Shown here: in pieces, positions 45,655 to 54,802 of the stretch
Numbering within the stretch: position 1 is the first letter of the stretch
Layout: every line of letters begins with the position of its first letter
Assembly: GCF_000502875.1 (NCBI RefSeq)
Contig: NZ_AYWX01000001.1
Span: 49,929-113,928 of the forward strand
Direction: 5' to 3'
DNA length: 64,000 bases
Origin: Mesorhizobium sp. L2C084A000
GTDB lineage: Bacteria > Pseudomonadota > Alphaproteobacteria > Rhizobiales > Rhizobiaceae
Translations under genes and position numbers: made by a program
The notes under the pieces: model-generated
The model's database searches: none
Seen by the model: the letters and a program-made list of their open reading frames with translations, nothing else
Told to the model about the DNA's origin: nothing

Positions 45655-46758
45655 TCAGATGGCGTGTTCCAGTTTCATTTCGGTGCGCGAAAGAACCTCG
45701 CGCACCGCATCGACCACAGGCTTGACCTCCAGGCCCCAGACGCAGCATGCTTTGCTCGGATCCGGCGCGCGGCAGAGGTTTTCGGCCATGCAGGCGCAAG
45801 GCATCGGCGGCTGGAGCGAGATGCTGGGCACGCCGACTGGACCCCAGCGCGACGGCTCCGTCAGACCGAACAATCCGACAACCGGGGTTCCGGTGGCTGC
45901 GGCCATGTGCATCGGGCCGCTCTCATTGCCGAGAAACAGCCGAGCCTGTTTCAGCAACGCCAGCAGGCTTTCAAGCGACAGGTCACCGACGAGATTGACG
46001 ACCGAGGGCGCGGTTCTGGCGACGATACGTTCGGCGATCTCGCGCTCGTCCGGGCCGCCCACCAAGACGACATCCAGGCTGGTCTCGCCGGCAATCTCGA
46101 CGATCACTGCTGCAAACCGCTCCGGCTGCCAACGTCGGCCCTCGAAGCTTGCACCCGCATGCACGGCGATGAATGCGTTTGGCCGCAGATGGTGCTTACC
46201 CAGCAGCGCCAATGCTTTCGCCGTCTCCGATGGCAGCGGCTGAAGGTTCGGAATCACCGTGCGAAGTTCGATGCCGAGCGCTTCGAGCGGCGAGAGGTAG
46301 CGGTACAGGAAATGCTGACCATCAAAGCCGTAGGGCTTGGCAAAGACATTGGCGGGTTGCCGCTCCAACATACGCAAGGGTCTTTCGGAAGGATTGTAAC
46401 CGACACGGGTCTTGGCGTTGACGAGCCCGGTGACCATGCGCGACGTCTTCGAATCGGTCAGGTCGATGGTCAGGTCGAAACGGAAGCGGCGTAACGCCCG
46501 CACCATGGCGTAGAGCTCCTTCCCGCGCTCCAAGGGCGTTCCGCGCATGCGGTCGCGCCTGAATGCGACCACCTCGGAAGCGATACCATGGGCCATGACG
46601 AAGCTCTCGAAGCGGGCCTCGCACAGAAAGACGATGCTGGCGCCGGGGAATTCGAGCCGCAGGTTGTTGGCGAGCGCCGAGGCGAGGACGAGATCGCCTA
46701 TGAACTTAGTTTGGATGACCAGGATCGAGTGGAACGGCGCGGGAGAAATCTGCAGCAT
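45655..46758 (-). CDS. GT9-family glycosyltransferase (heptosyltransferase-like)
   Basis: The 367-residue GT-B fold enzyme shows ILVIQTKFIGDLVLASALANN at the start (split motif), LTIDLTDSKTSRMV, IAVHAGASFEGRRWQPERF, VGGPDEREIAE and LGNESGPMHMAAATGTPVVGL. These are the family 9 hallmarks of LPS heptosyltransferases and related enzymes. It probably transfers a heptose or other sugar to the LPS core. ATG 46758 was chosen; the frame is open far upstream but the extension is antisense to ppdK. It is outside the main polysaccharide locus. Confidence 0.9.
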   Translation of the reverse strand: MLQISPAPFHSILVIQTKFIGDLVLASALANNLRLEFPGASIVFLCEARFESFVMAHGIASEVVAFRRDRMRGTPLERGKELYAMVRALRRFRFDLTIDLTDSKTSRMVTGLVNAKTRVGYNPSERPLRMLERQPANVFAKPYGFDGQHFLYRYLSPLEALGIELRTVIPNLQPLPSETAKALALLGKHHLRPNAFIAVHAGASFEGRRWQPERFAAVIVEIAGETSLDVVLVGGPDEREIAERIVARTAPSVVNLVGDLSLESLLALLKQARLFLGNESGPMHMAAATGTPVVGLFGLTEPSRWGPVGVPSISLQPPMPCACMAENLCRAPDPSKACCVWGLEVKPVVDAVREVLSRTEMKLEHAI

Positions 46759-46876
46759 CTGTTTCCGGGAGCAATTTGCGGATGGCCGCAAATTGGGCAG
46801 GAACAATGTCGAGATTACGCGACGCCGCCAGCACGTTCGCGTGAATTGCCTTACAAAACGGTAAGCTGGATGGATC

Positions 46877-49555
46877 CTATCGGCGGCCTGCCTTCGCAAC
46901 CAGCACCGCTGCCTGCGCGGCCGCCAGCCTGGCGATCGGCACGCGATAGGGCGAACAGGACACGTAGTCGAGGCCGACCTCTTCGCAAAAGCGGATCGAA
47001 GCCGGGTCGCCGCCATGTTCGCCGCAGATGCCGAGCTTGATGTCTGGCCGCGTCGCCTTGCCCTTTTGCGCGGCCATGCGCACCAGTTCGCCGACGCCGT
47101 CGATGTCGAGCGAGACGAACGGGTCCTGATCGATAATGCCCTTCTGGCGGTAGGTTTCCAGGAACGAGGCCGCATCGTCGCGCGAGATGCCGAAGGTCGT
47201 CTGGGTCAGGTCATTGGTGCCGAAGGAGAAGAATTCGGCCGACTCTGCAATGACATGGGCACGGATCGCGGCGCGGGGGAGCTCAATCATGGTTCCCGTG
47301 AGGTAATCGATCTTGACGCCGGTTTCCTCCATGACGCTCTTGGCAACCGCATCGATGCGCGCCTTGACGTAATCGAGTTCCTTCACCAGGCCGACCAACG
47401 GCACCATGATCTCGGGGACCACCAGGGCGCCGGCCTTCCTGCCGGCCTCCACCGCCGCCTCGAAAATGGCGCGTGCCTGCATCTCGGCGATCTCGGGATA
47501 GGAGACAGCCAGGCGGCAGCCGCGATGGCCGAGCATGGGGTTGAACTCGTGCAGCGCCTCGGTGCGCTGCCTGAGCTTGTCCGGCGACACCTTCATGGCG
47601 GCGGCGACCTCGGCCACCTCCTCCTCGGTCTTCGGCAGGAATTCGTGCAACGGCGGATCGAGCAGGCGGATCGTCACCGGCAGGCCGGCCATGATCTCGA
47701 ACAGTTCGAGGAAGTCCGAGCGCTGCATGGGCAGAAGCTTAGCGAGTGCGATGCGCCGGTCCTTTTCGGTGTCGGCCAGGATCATCTCGCGCATGGCGAC
47801 GATGCGCTCGCCGTCGAAGAACATGTGCTCGGTGCGGCAAAGGCCGATGCCTTCAGCGCCGAAGGAACGCGCCATGCGCGCGTCGAGCGGCGTTTCCGCA
47901 TTGGTTCGTACTTTCATGCGGCGCACCGCGTCCGCCCATTCCATGATGGCGGCGAAATCGCCGGAAAGTTCCGGCTGCAGCATCGATACGGCGCCCTTCA
48001 ATATCTGGCCATTGCTGCCATCGATGGTGACGATGTCGCCCTTGCGGAAGGTCGAGCCCATCGCCATCAGCGTGCCGGCCTTGTAGTCGACACGCAGCGA
48101 GCCGGCCCCGGAGACGCAAGGCTTGCCCATGCCGCGTGCCACCACCGCGGCGTGGCTGGTCATGCCGCCGCGCGTGGTCAGGATGCCTTCCGCCGCATGC
48201 ATGCCGTGGATGTCTTCGGGGCTGGTTTCGATGCGCACCAGGATCGCCTTGCGGCCCTGCGTCTTCAATTCCTCGGCGTCGCCGGAGGAAAAGACGATCT
48301 CGCCGGTGGCGGCACCGGGCGACGCCGGCAGTCCGATGCCGATGACGTCGCGCGCGGCCTTGGGGTCGATGGTCGGATGCAGCAACTGGTCGAGCGAGGC
48401 CGGGTCGATACGGGCGACGGCTTCCTCCTTCGTGATCAGCCTGTCCCGCGCCATCTCGACGGCAATTTTCAGCGCCGCCTTGGCGGTGCGCTTGCCGGAG
48501 CGGGTCTGCAGCATCCACAATTTGCCGCGCTCGATGGTGAATTCGAGATCCTGCATGTCGCGGTAGTGCTTCTCCAGATTGTCGGAGATGGTGACAAAGG
48601 ACTGGAACGCGTCAGGCATCAGCTTCTGCAGCGACGGCTTGTCCGAGCCGGCTGCGATACGCGCCGCTTCGGTGATGTTCTGCGGCGTGCGGATGCCGGC
48701 GACGACGTCCTCGCCCTGCGCGTTCACCAGGAACTCGCCATAGAGCATCTTTTCGCCGGTCGAAGGGTTGCGCGTGAAGGCAACGCCGGTGGCCGAGGTT
48801 TCGCCCATATTGCCGAACACCATGGCCTGGACGTTGACCGCCGTGCCCCAGCTTTCGGGAATGTCGTGCAGGCGGCGATAGGTGATGGCGCGGTTGTTCA
48901 TCCAGCTCGAGAACACGGCTGATATCGCGCCCCAGAGCTGCTCGTGCGGATCCTGCGGAAAAGGCCTGCCGAGCTCTTCCTCGACCTTGGCCTTGTAGAG
49001 CGCGATGACGCCCTGCCATTCGAGCGCCGTCAGTTCGGTGTCGAGCTCGTGCCCGAGCCCGCCTTTCTGATCTTCCAAGATTTCTTCGAACACCTCATGA
49101 TCGAGGCCCATGACGACATCGGAATACATCTGGATGAAGCGGCGGTAGCTGTCATAGGCAAAGCGCGCATCGCCGGAATCGGCGGCCAGCGCCTCGACCG
49201 TCTCGTCGTTCAGGCCCAGATTGAGCACGGTGTCCATCATGCCGGGCATCGAGGCGCGAGCGCCCGAACGCACCGACACCAGCAGCAGTTTCGACGGGTC
49301 GCCGAACCGACGGCCGGTCAGCCGGCCGATGTGATCGAGCGCGACCGCGACATCGGCTTCCAACCCGGCCGGATAAATACGGCCGTGGGCGTAGTACGCG
49401 TTGCAGACCTCCGTGGTGATGGTGAAGCCCGGCGGCACCGGCAGCCCCAGGCTGCACATCTCGGCCAGGTTGGCGCCCTTGCCGCCCAGGAGATTCTTGT
49501 CGCTGGCACGGCCTTCCGCCGCACCATCGCCAAAGGTGAAAACCCATTTGGTCAT
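46877..49555 (-). CDS. ppdK: pyruvate, phosphate dikinase
   Basis: This enzyme interconverts pyruvate and phosphoenolpyruvate with ATP, phosphate, AMP and pyrophosphate. The 892-residue product has the N-terminal ATP-grasp start LGGKGANLAEMCSLG, the phospho-His block GGMTSHAAVVARG in the middle, and the C-terminal PEP-binding GLCRTEHMFF and GTNDLTQTTFGISRDDAA. Length is standard. ATG 49555 (MTKWVFTFGDGAAEGRASDK split over the start) matches family N-termini; the open frame to 49654 is an Arg-rich extension. In rhizobia it supports gluconeogenesis and carbon balance. Confidence 0.97.
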   Translation of the reverse strand: MTKWVFTFGDGAAEGRASDKNLLGGKGANLAEMCSLGLPVPPGFTITTEVCNAYYAHGRIYPAGLEADVAVALDHIGRLTGRRFGDPSKLLLVSVRSGARASMPGMMDTVLNLGLNDETVEALAADSGDARFAYDSYRRFIQMYSDVVMGLDHEVFEEILEDQKGGLGHELDTELTALEWQGVIALYKAKVEEELGRPFPQDPHEQLWGAISAVFSSWMNNRAITYRRLHDIPESWGTAVNVQAMVFGNMGETSATGVAFTRNPSTGEKMLYGEFLVNAQGEDVVAGIRTPQNITEAARIAAGSDKPSLQKLMPDAFQSFVTISDNLEKHYRDMQDLEFTIERGKLWMLQTRSGKRTAKAALKIAVEMARDRLITKEEAVARIDPASLDQLLHPTIDPKAARDVIGIGLPASPGAATGEIVFSSGDAEELKTQGRKAILVRIETSPEDIHGMHAAEGILTTRGGMTSHAAVVARGMGKPCVSGAGSLRVDYKAGTLMAMGSTFRKGDIVTIDGSNGQILKGAVSMLQPELSGDFAAIMEWADAVRRMKVRTNAETPLDARMARSFGAEGIGLCRTEHMFFDGERIVAMREMILADTEKDRRIALAKLLPMQRSDFLELFEIMAGLPVTIRLLDPPLHEFLPKTEEEVAEVAAAMKVSPDKLRQRTEALHEFNPMLGHRGCRLAVSYPEIAEMQARAIFEAAVEAGRKAGALVVPEIMVPLVGLVKELDYVKARIDAVAKSVMEETGVKIDYLTGTMIELPRAAIRAHVIAESAEFFSFGTNDLTQTTFGISRDDAASFLETYRQKGIIDQDPFVSLDIDGVGELVRMAAQKGKATRPDIKLGICGEHGGDPASIRFCEEVGLDYVSCSPYRVPIARLAAAQAAVLVAKAGRR

Positions 49556-49778
49556 GCATCGCTCTCCGGTTGCAGGAGATTGGAAAGATTGGCGAAACGG
49601 AAAGTTCCGCCGGTCCGTCCTTGGAGCGATATGATGCTGCAGTGCGAAAGGCAAGCGCCGGCAAAGCGGTCGGCCTTCTACAATCGATTAAGCAAAAGCC
49701 GCGTCCGAAGATGCGGCAAAATGACTTGCCATTCCGAGGTTTTTGATGTAGAACATAAAGGGAACAAACAGGTGCGCC

Positions 49779-50123
49779 ATGAAACTGCCCGGAAAACTCG
49801 ACTATCTGGAAATGCCCGCGACCGGTGGAACGCTGGACCGGCTGAAGGCTTTCTACAGTACTGCCTTTGCCTGGTCGTTCACCGATTATGGGCCGACCTA
49901 TTCGGCTTTTGCCGAAGGCCTGGACGGAGGCTTCCAGGCAGATGCCACGGAAGCGCCATCAAAGCCGCTGCCCGTGCTCTACAGCAGGGATCTGGAGCAA
50001 ACCCTCGACGCTGTCGAAAGCGCCGGCGGCACGATCGTCAAACCGATCTTCCCGTTCCCCGGCGGCCGGCGCTTCCACTTCGTCGATCCAGCCGGAAACG
50101 AGATGGCGGTGTGGTCCGAATAG
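49779..50123 (+). CDS. VOC-family (glyoxalase-fold) protein
   Basis: The 114-residue protein is a single vicinal-oxygen-chelate domain: LDYLEMPATGGTLDRLKAFY, WSFTDYGPTYSAF, and near the end FHFVDPAGNEMAVWSE. Only one of the usual metal ligands (the final Glu) is clearly in place, so enzymatic activity is not assured. No linked gene suggests a substrate. Confidence 0.82.
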   Translation: MKLPGKLDYLEMPATGGTLDRLKAFYSTAFAWSFTDYGPTYSAFAEGLDGGFQADATEAPSKPLPVLYSRDLEQTLDAVESAGGTIVKPIFPFPGGRRFHFVDPAGNEMAVWSE

Positions 50124-50251
50124 CCCGCTGCATATCATTTGGCAGTGCTGCGTTGCCTGCCCAATTCGAGCGTTCCAACCGTCACTCATAAGGATTGTGC
50201 TTTTTGGCTGCTCTGCTAATAACGCGCCGCACAAGCGACTCTGACGGCAAT

Positions 50252-50326
50252 TGGGGCGTCGCCAAGTGGTAAGGCATCGGTTTTTGGTACCGACATTCCC
50301 AGGTTCGAATCCTGGCGCCCCAGCCA
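50252..50326 (+). tRNA. tRNA-Gln (anticodon TTG)
   Basis: A full cloverleaf can be drawn: acceptor TGGGGCG pairs with CGCCCCA, D-arm GCC/GGC, anticodon arm TCGGT/ACCGA with a seven-base loop TTTTGGT giving anticodon TTG, and T-arm CCAGG/CCTGG with loop TTCGAAT. CCA is encoded at 50324-50326. tRNA genes are frequent integration sites, but no integrase is visible nearby. Confidence 0.95.
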
Positions 50327-50553
50327 TCCCGCTCAGGTCCGTTCCGAACACATGGGACCCGAGAGTACCTTTGCGATCTTCCATGAAGCCGGTCGGTTAA
50401 TAGTTCGACTGCGTCATAAGTTCAGCGAAACCAACGCCATCGCGGCAAATTCGGGTCAGCATTTGCACATGATCTGGACAGTGTCGCCTTGAACATCTCC
50501 TTCTTTCCATACATAGGTCGGCCAGGTGGGTGGCGGCTCAACATGGAACTTCA

Positions 50554-52644
50554 ATGAACCTTCCTATCTTCGCCATCAACCTCGATCGCGAGACCCAGCG
50601 CTGGAGCGAATTGCTTGCCAGCGCCGAAACGGCAGGACTGACCTTGCGGCGCATTGCCGCCGTCGACGGTCGGGCGCTTGCTGAAAAAGACTGGACGGAG
50701 ATCGATCTGCCAGCCGCGCGCAAGCTGAGCGGGCGCGACATCCTTTCGGGCGAATATGCCTGTTACCGCAGCCATATCCAGGCGCTGGAAACGTTCCTGG
50801 CCGGTGGCAGCGCCCATGGCCTGATCGTCGAGGACGACGTCCTCTTCAGCGAAAACACCATGCGGCGCATCGAGGCCATCATCGCGGCGGTGCCGGATTT
50901 CGATGTCATCAAGCTGACCAACCATCGCATGAGCTTCTTCATGCGCGCGGTCGAGACAGTGGAAGGCGACGAGATCGGTCGTGCGCTGCATGGCCCGCAA
51001 GGCTCGGCCGCCGCCTATCTGGTGACGCGGGAGGGCGCGCAGGGTCTGTTGTCGGCGCTCGCCGTTATGAAAATGCCATGGGACGTTGCACTCGAGCGCT
51101 TTTGGGATACCGGTCTGAAAGTCTATTCGGTCCGCCAAAACGTGCTTGGCTTCGCCGCCAGCAGTGGGATCTCGGGCATAGCGGGCCCCTCGGGAAGCTA
51201 CAAATCCGCAAGGCTGGGCGGGCCGAGCCGGATACGTGCCGGGGTGTTGCGGGCCAGCGACGAGCTGCGCCGCCTCCATCACGTCCTGCTGCCGCCCCCT
51301 CTGCCGCGAGATGCCCTGGATGATGCCAAGGACAACGCGCCGCGCCACACCTTGCTTCTGTTGCTTGCGGCACTCGCCATTCTAGCTTTGGTTTCCGCGG
51401 TGTGGCGCGAGGCCGACACCTACCGCTATGCGGGCCTGGCGCTGGCCCTGTTCGCGGTCATCCGCTGGTTCAGAGTGGATTTGTGGACCTACAGCAAACC
51501 GCTGATCGGTTGGGTCGGCTTTCTGTGTCTGGGCTGGTCGCTCTATGTCTTCATCCGACTGGCGATCGTCTATTTCGGCACCCACCAGTTGGGTGGCGCC
51601 GAAGGCATTTACATGTTTCCGCTGTTCTACGCGACGACCGGCTTCGCGTTTCTGCTGTTTGTCAGGCAACCCGCACGGCTCGTGCTCTGGTTCATGATCC
51701 TCAGTCTCGTCTTCCTGGCTGCGGACACCTTCTATTCGGACATGTTTCAAGGCATCCAACCGGCCCCGTGGCTTTTCAACAATCCCATCCACGCGTCGGT
51801 AGCGGCCGGTTTCATCTTCCTCTGCACGCTGCAATTCATGGCCTACTCGGCCCAGAGAACGGACCTCGGGAAAGCAACCAAGAACCTGCATTGGGTCCTC
51901 TCGACAGCCGTCCTGCTGCTTGCCCTCGTCAATATCATCGAGATGCGGTCAAAGGGAGTGTGGCTTGCGCTTGCGCTCGCTCTGCTCTTGTTGGCGGTCA
52001 TGACCCTGGCGAGAGGCCATCGTCGCGAACTGTTGGTTTCGGGTGGCGTGCTGGTGATCGTGGCGGCCGGCATTGTCGCAGCACACAACATCTTCTCGTC
52101 CACCGCCGACGATACCATGGCATTCATCAAAACCTTGGTTCCGGATGTGTTCAGGCATGGGGTCCTCCCCGCCTTCGACCGTGCCATCGCGAGCGACGCG
52201 GTTCCGCTTGCAGCCAAGGAGAGGCTGATGCTGTGGGCGGATGCGATCAATATCTGGAAGCGCCACCCGATCTTCGGAGCCAGTTCCAGCTGGCTGACCG
52301 AATGGCAGAACAGAACCTATCATCCCATGATCTTCAACGTCTTCCACAATGGTTATCTGGAGATTGCCGTGCGCTATGGTGTGGTCGGATTGGCGTTCTT
52401 TGCCTTTCTCTACACCTGGTCGGCCAGGCAGGTTCTACTGGCCATGCGAGCCAAGCTTGTCGCTCCGGCCGCATGGTCCTGCTACATCTCCACACTGGTC
52501 TTCTTCGCCCTAAGCATCCTTACCAATTCCAACAACCGGCTGGCCATGGGTGAGGCCTTCATGTGGTTTGCCGCGGCGTTCGGCTTCTACTGTTTTTATG
52601 TTCGCCAGCAGAAGAACCTTGTCGCGCCGCGGACCTATTTTTAG
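50554..52644 (+). CDS. GT25 glycosyltransferase fused to an O-antigen ligase-like membrane domain
   Basis: The 696-residue product joins two parts. Residues 1-185 are a family 25 (LOS/LPS core) glycosyltransferase with FAINLDRETQRW at the N-terminus, SGEYACYRSHIQAL and the EDD acidic motif in LIVEDDVLF (91-98). Residues from about 265 to 690 hold about 12 spans of the O-antigen ligase/polymerase family, with periplasmic FHNGYLEIAVRYGVVGL near 594-611, where the family has its H-[NA]-x-Y/L-E motif. A polar linker rich in Arg separates the two. ATG 50554 is chosen over GTG 50530. It follows tRNA-Gln and is far from the Wzx/Wzy locus, so an LPS-core or O-antigen role is more likely. Confidence 0.85.
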   Translation: MNLPIFAINLDRETQRWSELLASAETAGLTLRRIAAVDGRALAEKDWTEIDLPAARKLSGRDILSGEYACYRSHIQALETFLAGGSAHGLIVEDDVLFSENTMRRIEAIIAAVPDFDVIKLTNHRMSFFMRAVETVEGDEIGRALHGPQGSAAAYLVTREGAQGLLSALAVMKMPWDVALERFWDTGLKVYSVRQNVLGFAASSGISGIAGPSGSYKSARLGGPSRIRAGVLRASDELRRLHHVLLPPPLPRDALDDAKDNAPRHTLLLLLAALAILALVSAVWREADTYRYAGLALALFAVIRWFRVDLWTYSKPLIGWVGFLCLGWSLYVFIRLAIVYFGTHQLGGAEGIYMFPLFYATTGFAFLLFVRQPARLVLWFMILSLVFLAADTFYSDMFQGIQPAPWLFNNPIHASVAAGFIFLCTLQFMAYSAQRTDLGKATKNLHWVLSTAVLLLALVNIIEMRSKGVWLALALALLLLAVMTLARGHRRELLVSGGVLVIVAAGIVAAHNIFSSTADDTMAFIKTLVPDVFRHGVLPAFDRAIASDAVPLAAKERLMLWADAINIWKRHPIFGASSSWLTEWQNRTYHPMIFNVFHNGYLEIAVRYGVVGLAFFAFLYTWSARQVLLAMRAKLVAPAAWSCYISTLVFFALSILTNSNNRLAMGEAFMWFAAAFGFYCFYVRQQKNLVAPRTYF

Positions 52645-52711
52645 GGTCTGCCGGCGCAGCACGTATCTGACCAGCCGATTGCGACCAATGCACCTTTGAG
52701 GCCCCGCTCAA

Positions 52712-52730
52712 TTTCCCGATAATCGGGAAA
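52712..52730. promoter_or_regulatory. 19-bp perfect palindrome upstream of the dioxygenase gene
   Basis: TTTCCCGAT (52712-52720) and ATCGGGAAA (52722-52730) mirror each other about a single A. It is 83 bp upstream of the dioxygenase ATG and 68 bp after the stop of the GT25 fusion gene. The lack of a T-run and of a loop makes it an operator rather than a terminator. Confidence 0.6.
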
Positions 52731-52812
52731 GTCGATGCCAAAATCCATGGCTTATCGCCGGCAACCCCTTCGTTACGATCGACACGGATCACAGACAGGG
52801 GTTGTCACGGAC

Positions 52813-53685
52813 ATGCTGACTGACAGGCAGGCACGCGAAGCGGTGGAGCAGTACCGCGAGGAAGGATACGCGGTCGTTCGACAATTCGTCGACGGCGACG
52901 AGATGATCCGGCTGAAGAAGGAAACCGATGCGGTCTATGCCGACGGCCTCAAGCATCACGCCACCTTCCGGCACGGCAACCTGAATTTCCAGATCCTGCC
53001 TGAATCGGACTTTGGCCAACGCTATGTGCTGCAGGCTTACTGGTTTTCCTGGATCAATTCCTATTTCGAAGAATTCCGCCGCAATCCCGACTATCTGAAG
53101 CTGCTCGAGGGCCTGATCGGCCGTGACATAAGGCAGATCGCCCAACAGCTGCACTGGAAGCCGCCCGGCGCCAATGTCACGGGTTATCGCTTCCACCAGG
53201 ATCTGCGCTTCCGTAACCAGGCCGCCTTCGACAATGTCGCCGACGCCACCGTGACAACAGGCCTCGCGGTCGATCGGGCGACGCTGGACAATGGCTGCCT
53301 TCAGGTCGTGCCCGGCAGCCACAAGCTCGGCTATCTCGGCCTGTCGGACGAGGGAACCGGCGAACTGATGAAGGGCCTGACCGCCGAAGAAGAGTTGCGC
53401 AAGGTCGGCATCGACCCGGCGACCATCGTTCCGCTGGTGCTGGAGCCGGGCGACCTTGCTTTATGGGGGCTGCTTACCGTGCACGGCTCCTCGCCCAACA
53501 AATCGCAGCACGACCGGGCCTTTGCGCTGTCCAGCTATGTGCGGGCCGATACGACGCAACGTGGCGAATGGGCGTTCAGGGACGGTGTTTCGGTGCCGCT
53601 CGGCAAGACGCCGGCACTGTGCAAATACGAAAAGCTCTTCGAGGAGCCGGGGCCGATGTACGACACCACCGCCTGGTGGAAATGA
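52813..53685 (+). CDS. phytanoyl-CoA dioxygenase (PhyH) family Fe(II)/2-oxoglutarate enzyme
   Basis: The 290-residue product has the iron-binding triad of the family: His128 and Asp130 in RFHQDLRF, and distal His224 in TVHGSSPNKSQHDRAF, with the 2-oxoglutarate Arg following. Substrate unknown; family members hydroxylate small molecules or secondary metabolites. ATG 52813 is used; a longer frame starts at 52735 but covers the 3' region after the palindrome. No co-transcribed gene follows, and a strong terminator lies 30 bp downstream. Confidence 0.9.
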   Translation: MLTDRQAREAVEQYREEGYAVVRQFVDGDEMIRLKKETDAVYADGLKHHATFRHGNLNFQILPESDFGQRYVLQAYWFSWINSYFEEFRRNPDYLKLLEGLIGRDIRQIAQQLHWKPPGANVTGYRFHQDLRFRNQAAFDNVADATVTTGLAVDRATLDNGCLQVVPGSHKLGYLGLSDEGTGELMKGLTAEEELRKVGIDPATIVPLVLEPGDLALWGLLTVHGSSPNKSQHDRAFALSSYVRADTTQRGEWAFRDGVSVPLGKTPALCKYEKLFEEPGPMYDTTAWWK

Positions 53686-53714
53686 CGCTGCCGCGTCGGG
53701 CGACGGGGGCAGAG

Positions 53715-53740
53715 GGGGCCTGGCGTTCGCGCCAGGCCCC
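53715..53740. terminator. bidirectional hairpin terminator between dioxygenase and LysR genes
   Basis: An 11-bp perfect stem, GGGGCCTGGCG (53715-53725) with CGCCAGGCCCC (53730-53740), closes on a stable TTCG tetraloop. It sits 30 bp after the dioxygenase stop and 34 bp from the stop of the converging LysR gene. There is no T-run on either side, so its action as an intrinsic terminator is inference from position and stability. Confidence 0.7.
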
Positions 53741-53774
53741 TGACGGCGTTGGCCATGGGCAATCGCGCAGCATT

Positions 53775-54674
53775 TCAGGCGGTGAAGTCGGCCGACAGTT
53801 CGCGGATCAGGAAATCGACGAACGCGCGCACCTTGGCCGCAATATAGGTGCGGTGCGGATAGAGCGCGTAGATCGGGCTGGAGCCGGGGCGAAACTCATC
53901 CAGCTGCACTTCCAGCCGGCCGTGCCTGATCGCAGCGTCGACCAGCAGGCTGGGCAGGTTGCCGATGCCGAAACCGGCGGTGGTCATCTGGTAGGCGGCC
54001 TCGACGCTGTTGGTCGAGATGCGCCCGCCGACAGCCGCATCGAAAGGGCCGTCGGGTCCGATGAATGGCCACGTGCCAAGGCGCTTGGCGAAATTGCTCA
54101 GCACGCAGGAATGGCTTGCCAGCTCATCCGGGTGGACCGGACGGCCGTTTGCATCCCAATAATCGGGCGTGGCGCAGACATAGTTGCGGACTTCACCAAG
54201 CCGGCGGGCAATCAGGGCGGAATCCGCCTGACCGCCGAAGCGGATGGCCACATCGTAGCCTTCCTCGACAATGCCGACGACATAACGCGCGGTGAGGTCG
54301 AACTCGATCGTGGTGAGCGGGTTTTCTTCGAGGAATTTCGGCACCAGCTTGGTTATGCGCGTGTGGCCCAGAACATTGGAGCAGGAAACCCGGATCAGGC
54401 CGCGCGTCTCCTTGTGCAGGCCGCGCGTCGAATCCTGCAGTTCGGAAATGTCGTCGAGCAGGCTGCGCGCACGCGGAGCATAGTCGCGGCCCGCCTCGGT
54501 GAGGCTAAGACGCCTTGTGGTGCGATTGATGAGCCGGACGCCGAGGTCGTCTTCCAGTTCCTTGATGGTGCGGCTGACCGCCGTCGTCGACATGTTGAGA
54601 TCGCGGGCCGCCGCCGACAGGCTGCCCAGCAGGCAGACTCGATCGAACACCCGCATCGCCGTCAGAAGATTCAT
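53775..54674 (-). CDS. LysR-family transcriptional regulator
   Basis: The 299-residue product has an N-terminal winged HTH (GSLSAAARDLNMSTTAVSRT, about 17-37) and a C-terminal LysR effector-binding domain of the CrgA/DsbA-regulator-like branch (HPDELASHSCVLSNF, VDAAIRHGRLEVQLDEF). ATG 54674 is chosen because it fits the family start; the frame extends to 54743. It is divergent from the binding-protein gene by 128 bp and may regulate it. LysR boxes of T-N11-A type cannot be told apart here by eye. Confidence 0.92.
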   Translation of the reverse strand: MNLLTAMRVFDRVCLLGSLSAAARDLNMSTTAVSRTIKELEDDLGVRLINRTTRRLSLTEAGRDYAPRARSLLDDISELQDSTRGLHKETRGLIRVSCSNVLGHTRITKLVPKFLEENPLTTIEFDLTARYVVGIVEEGYDVAIRFGGQADSALIARRLGEVRNYVCATPDYWDANGRPVHPDELASHSCVLSNFAKRLGTWPFIGPDGPFDAAVGGRISTNSVEAAYQMTTAGFGIGNLPSLLVDAAIRHGRLEVQLDEFRPGSSPIYALYPHRTYIAAKVRAFVDFLIRELSADFTA

Positions 54675-54802
54675 CTTGCCTTCCCCTCGCCGTCGCGGCC
54701 CCGCCGCCATCGGCTGCGTCCTGTAGAAAACAGCGCCCAGCAACGACGCGGCAAGGGCATTCCACCGAATTTGGGCGTAAAATCAACAATGGGAGAACCG
54801 AT

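Noticed and set aside
47015..48922. Open frame of about 630 codons antisense to ppdK
   Set aside because: It is a GC-skew shadow of a confident essential-type gene; composition is dominated by Asp, His, Gly and Arg without motifs.
50252..52644. Genomic island boundary at tRNA-Gln
   Set aside because: No integrase and no direct repeat of the tRNA 3' end could be found in the window.
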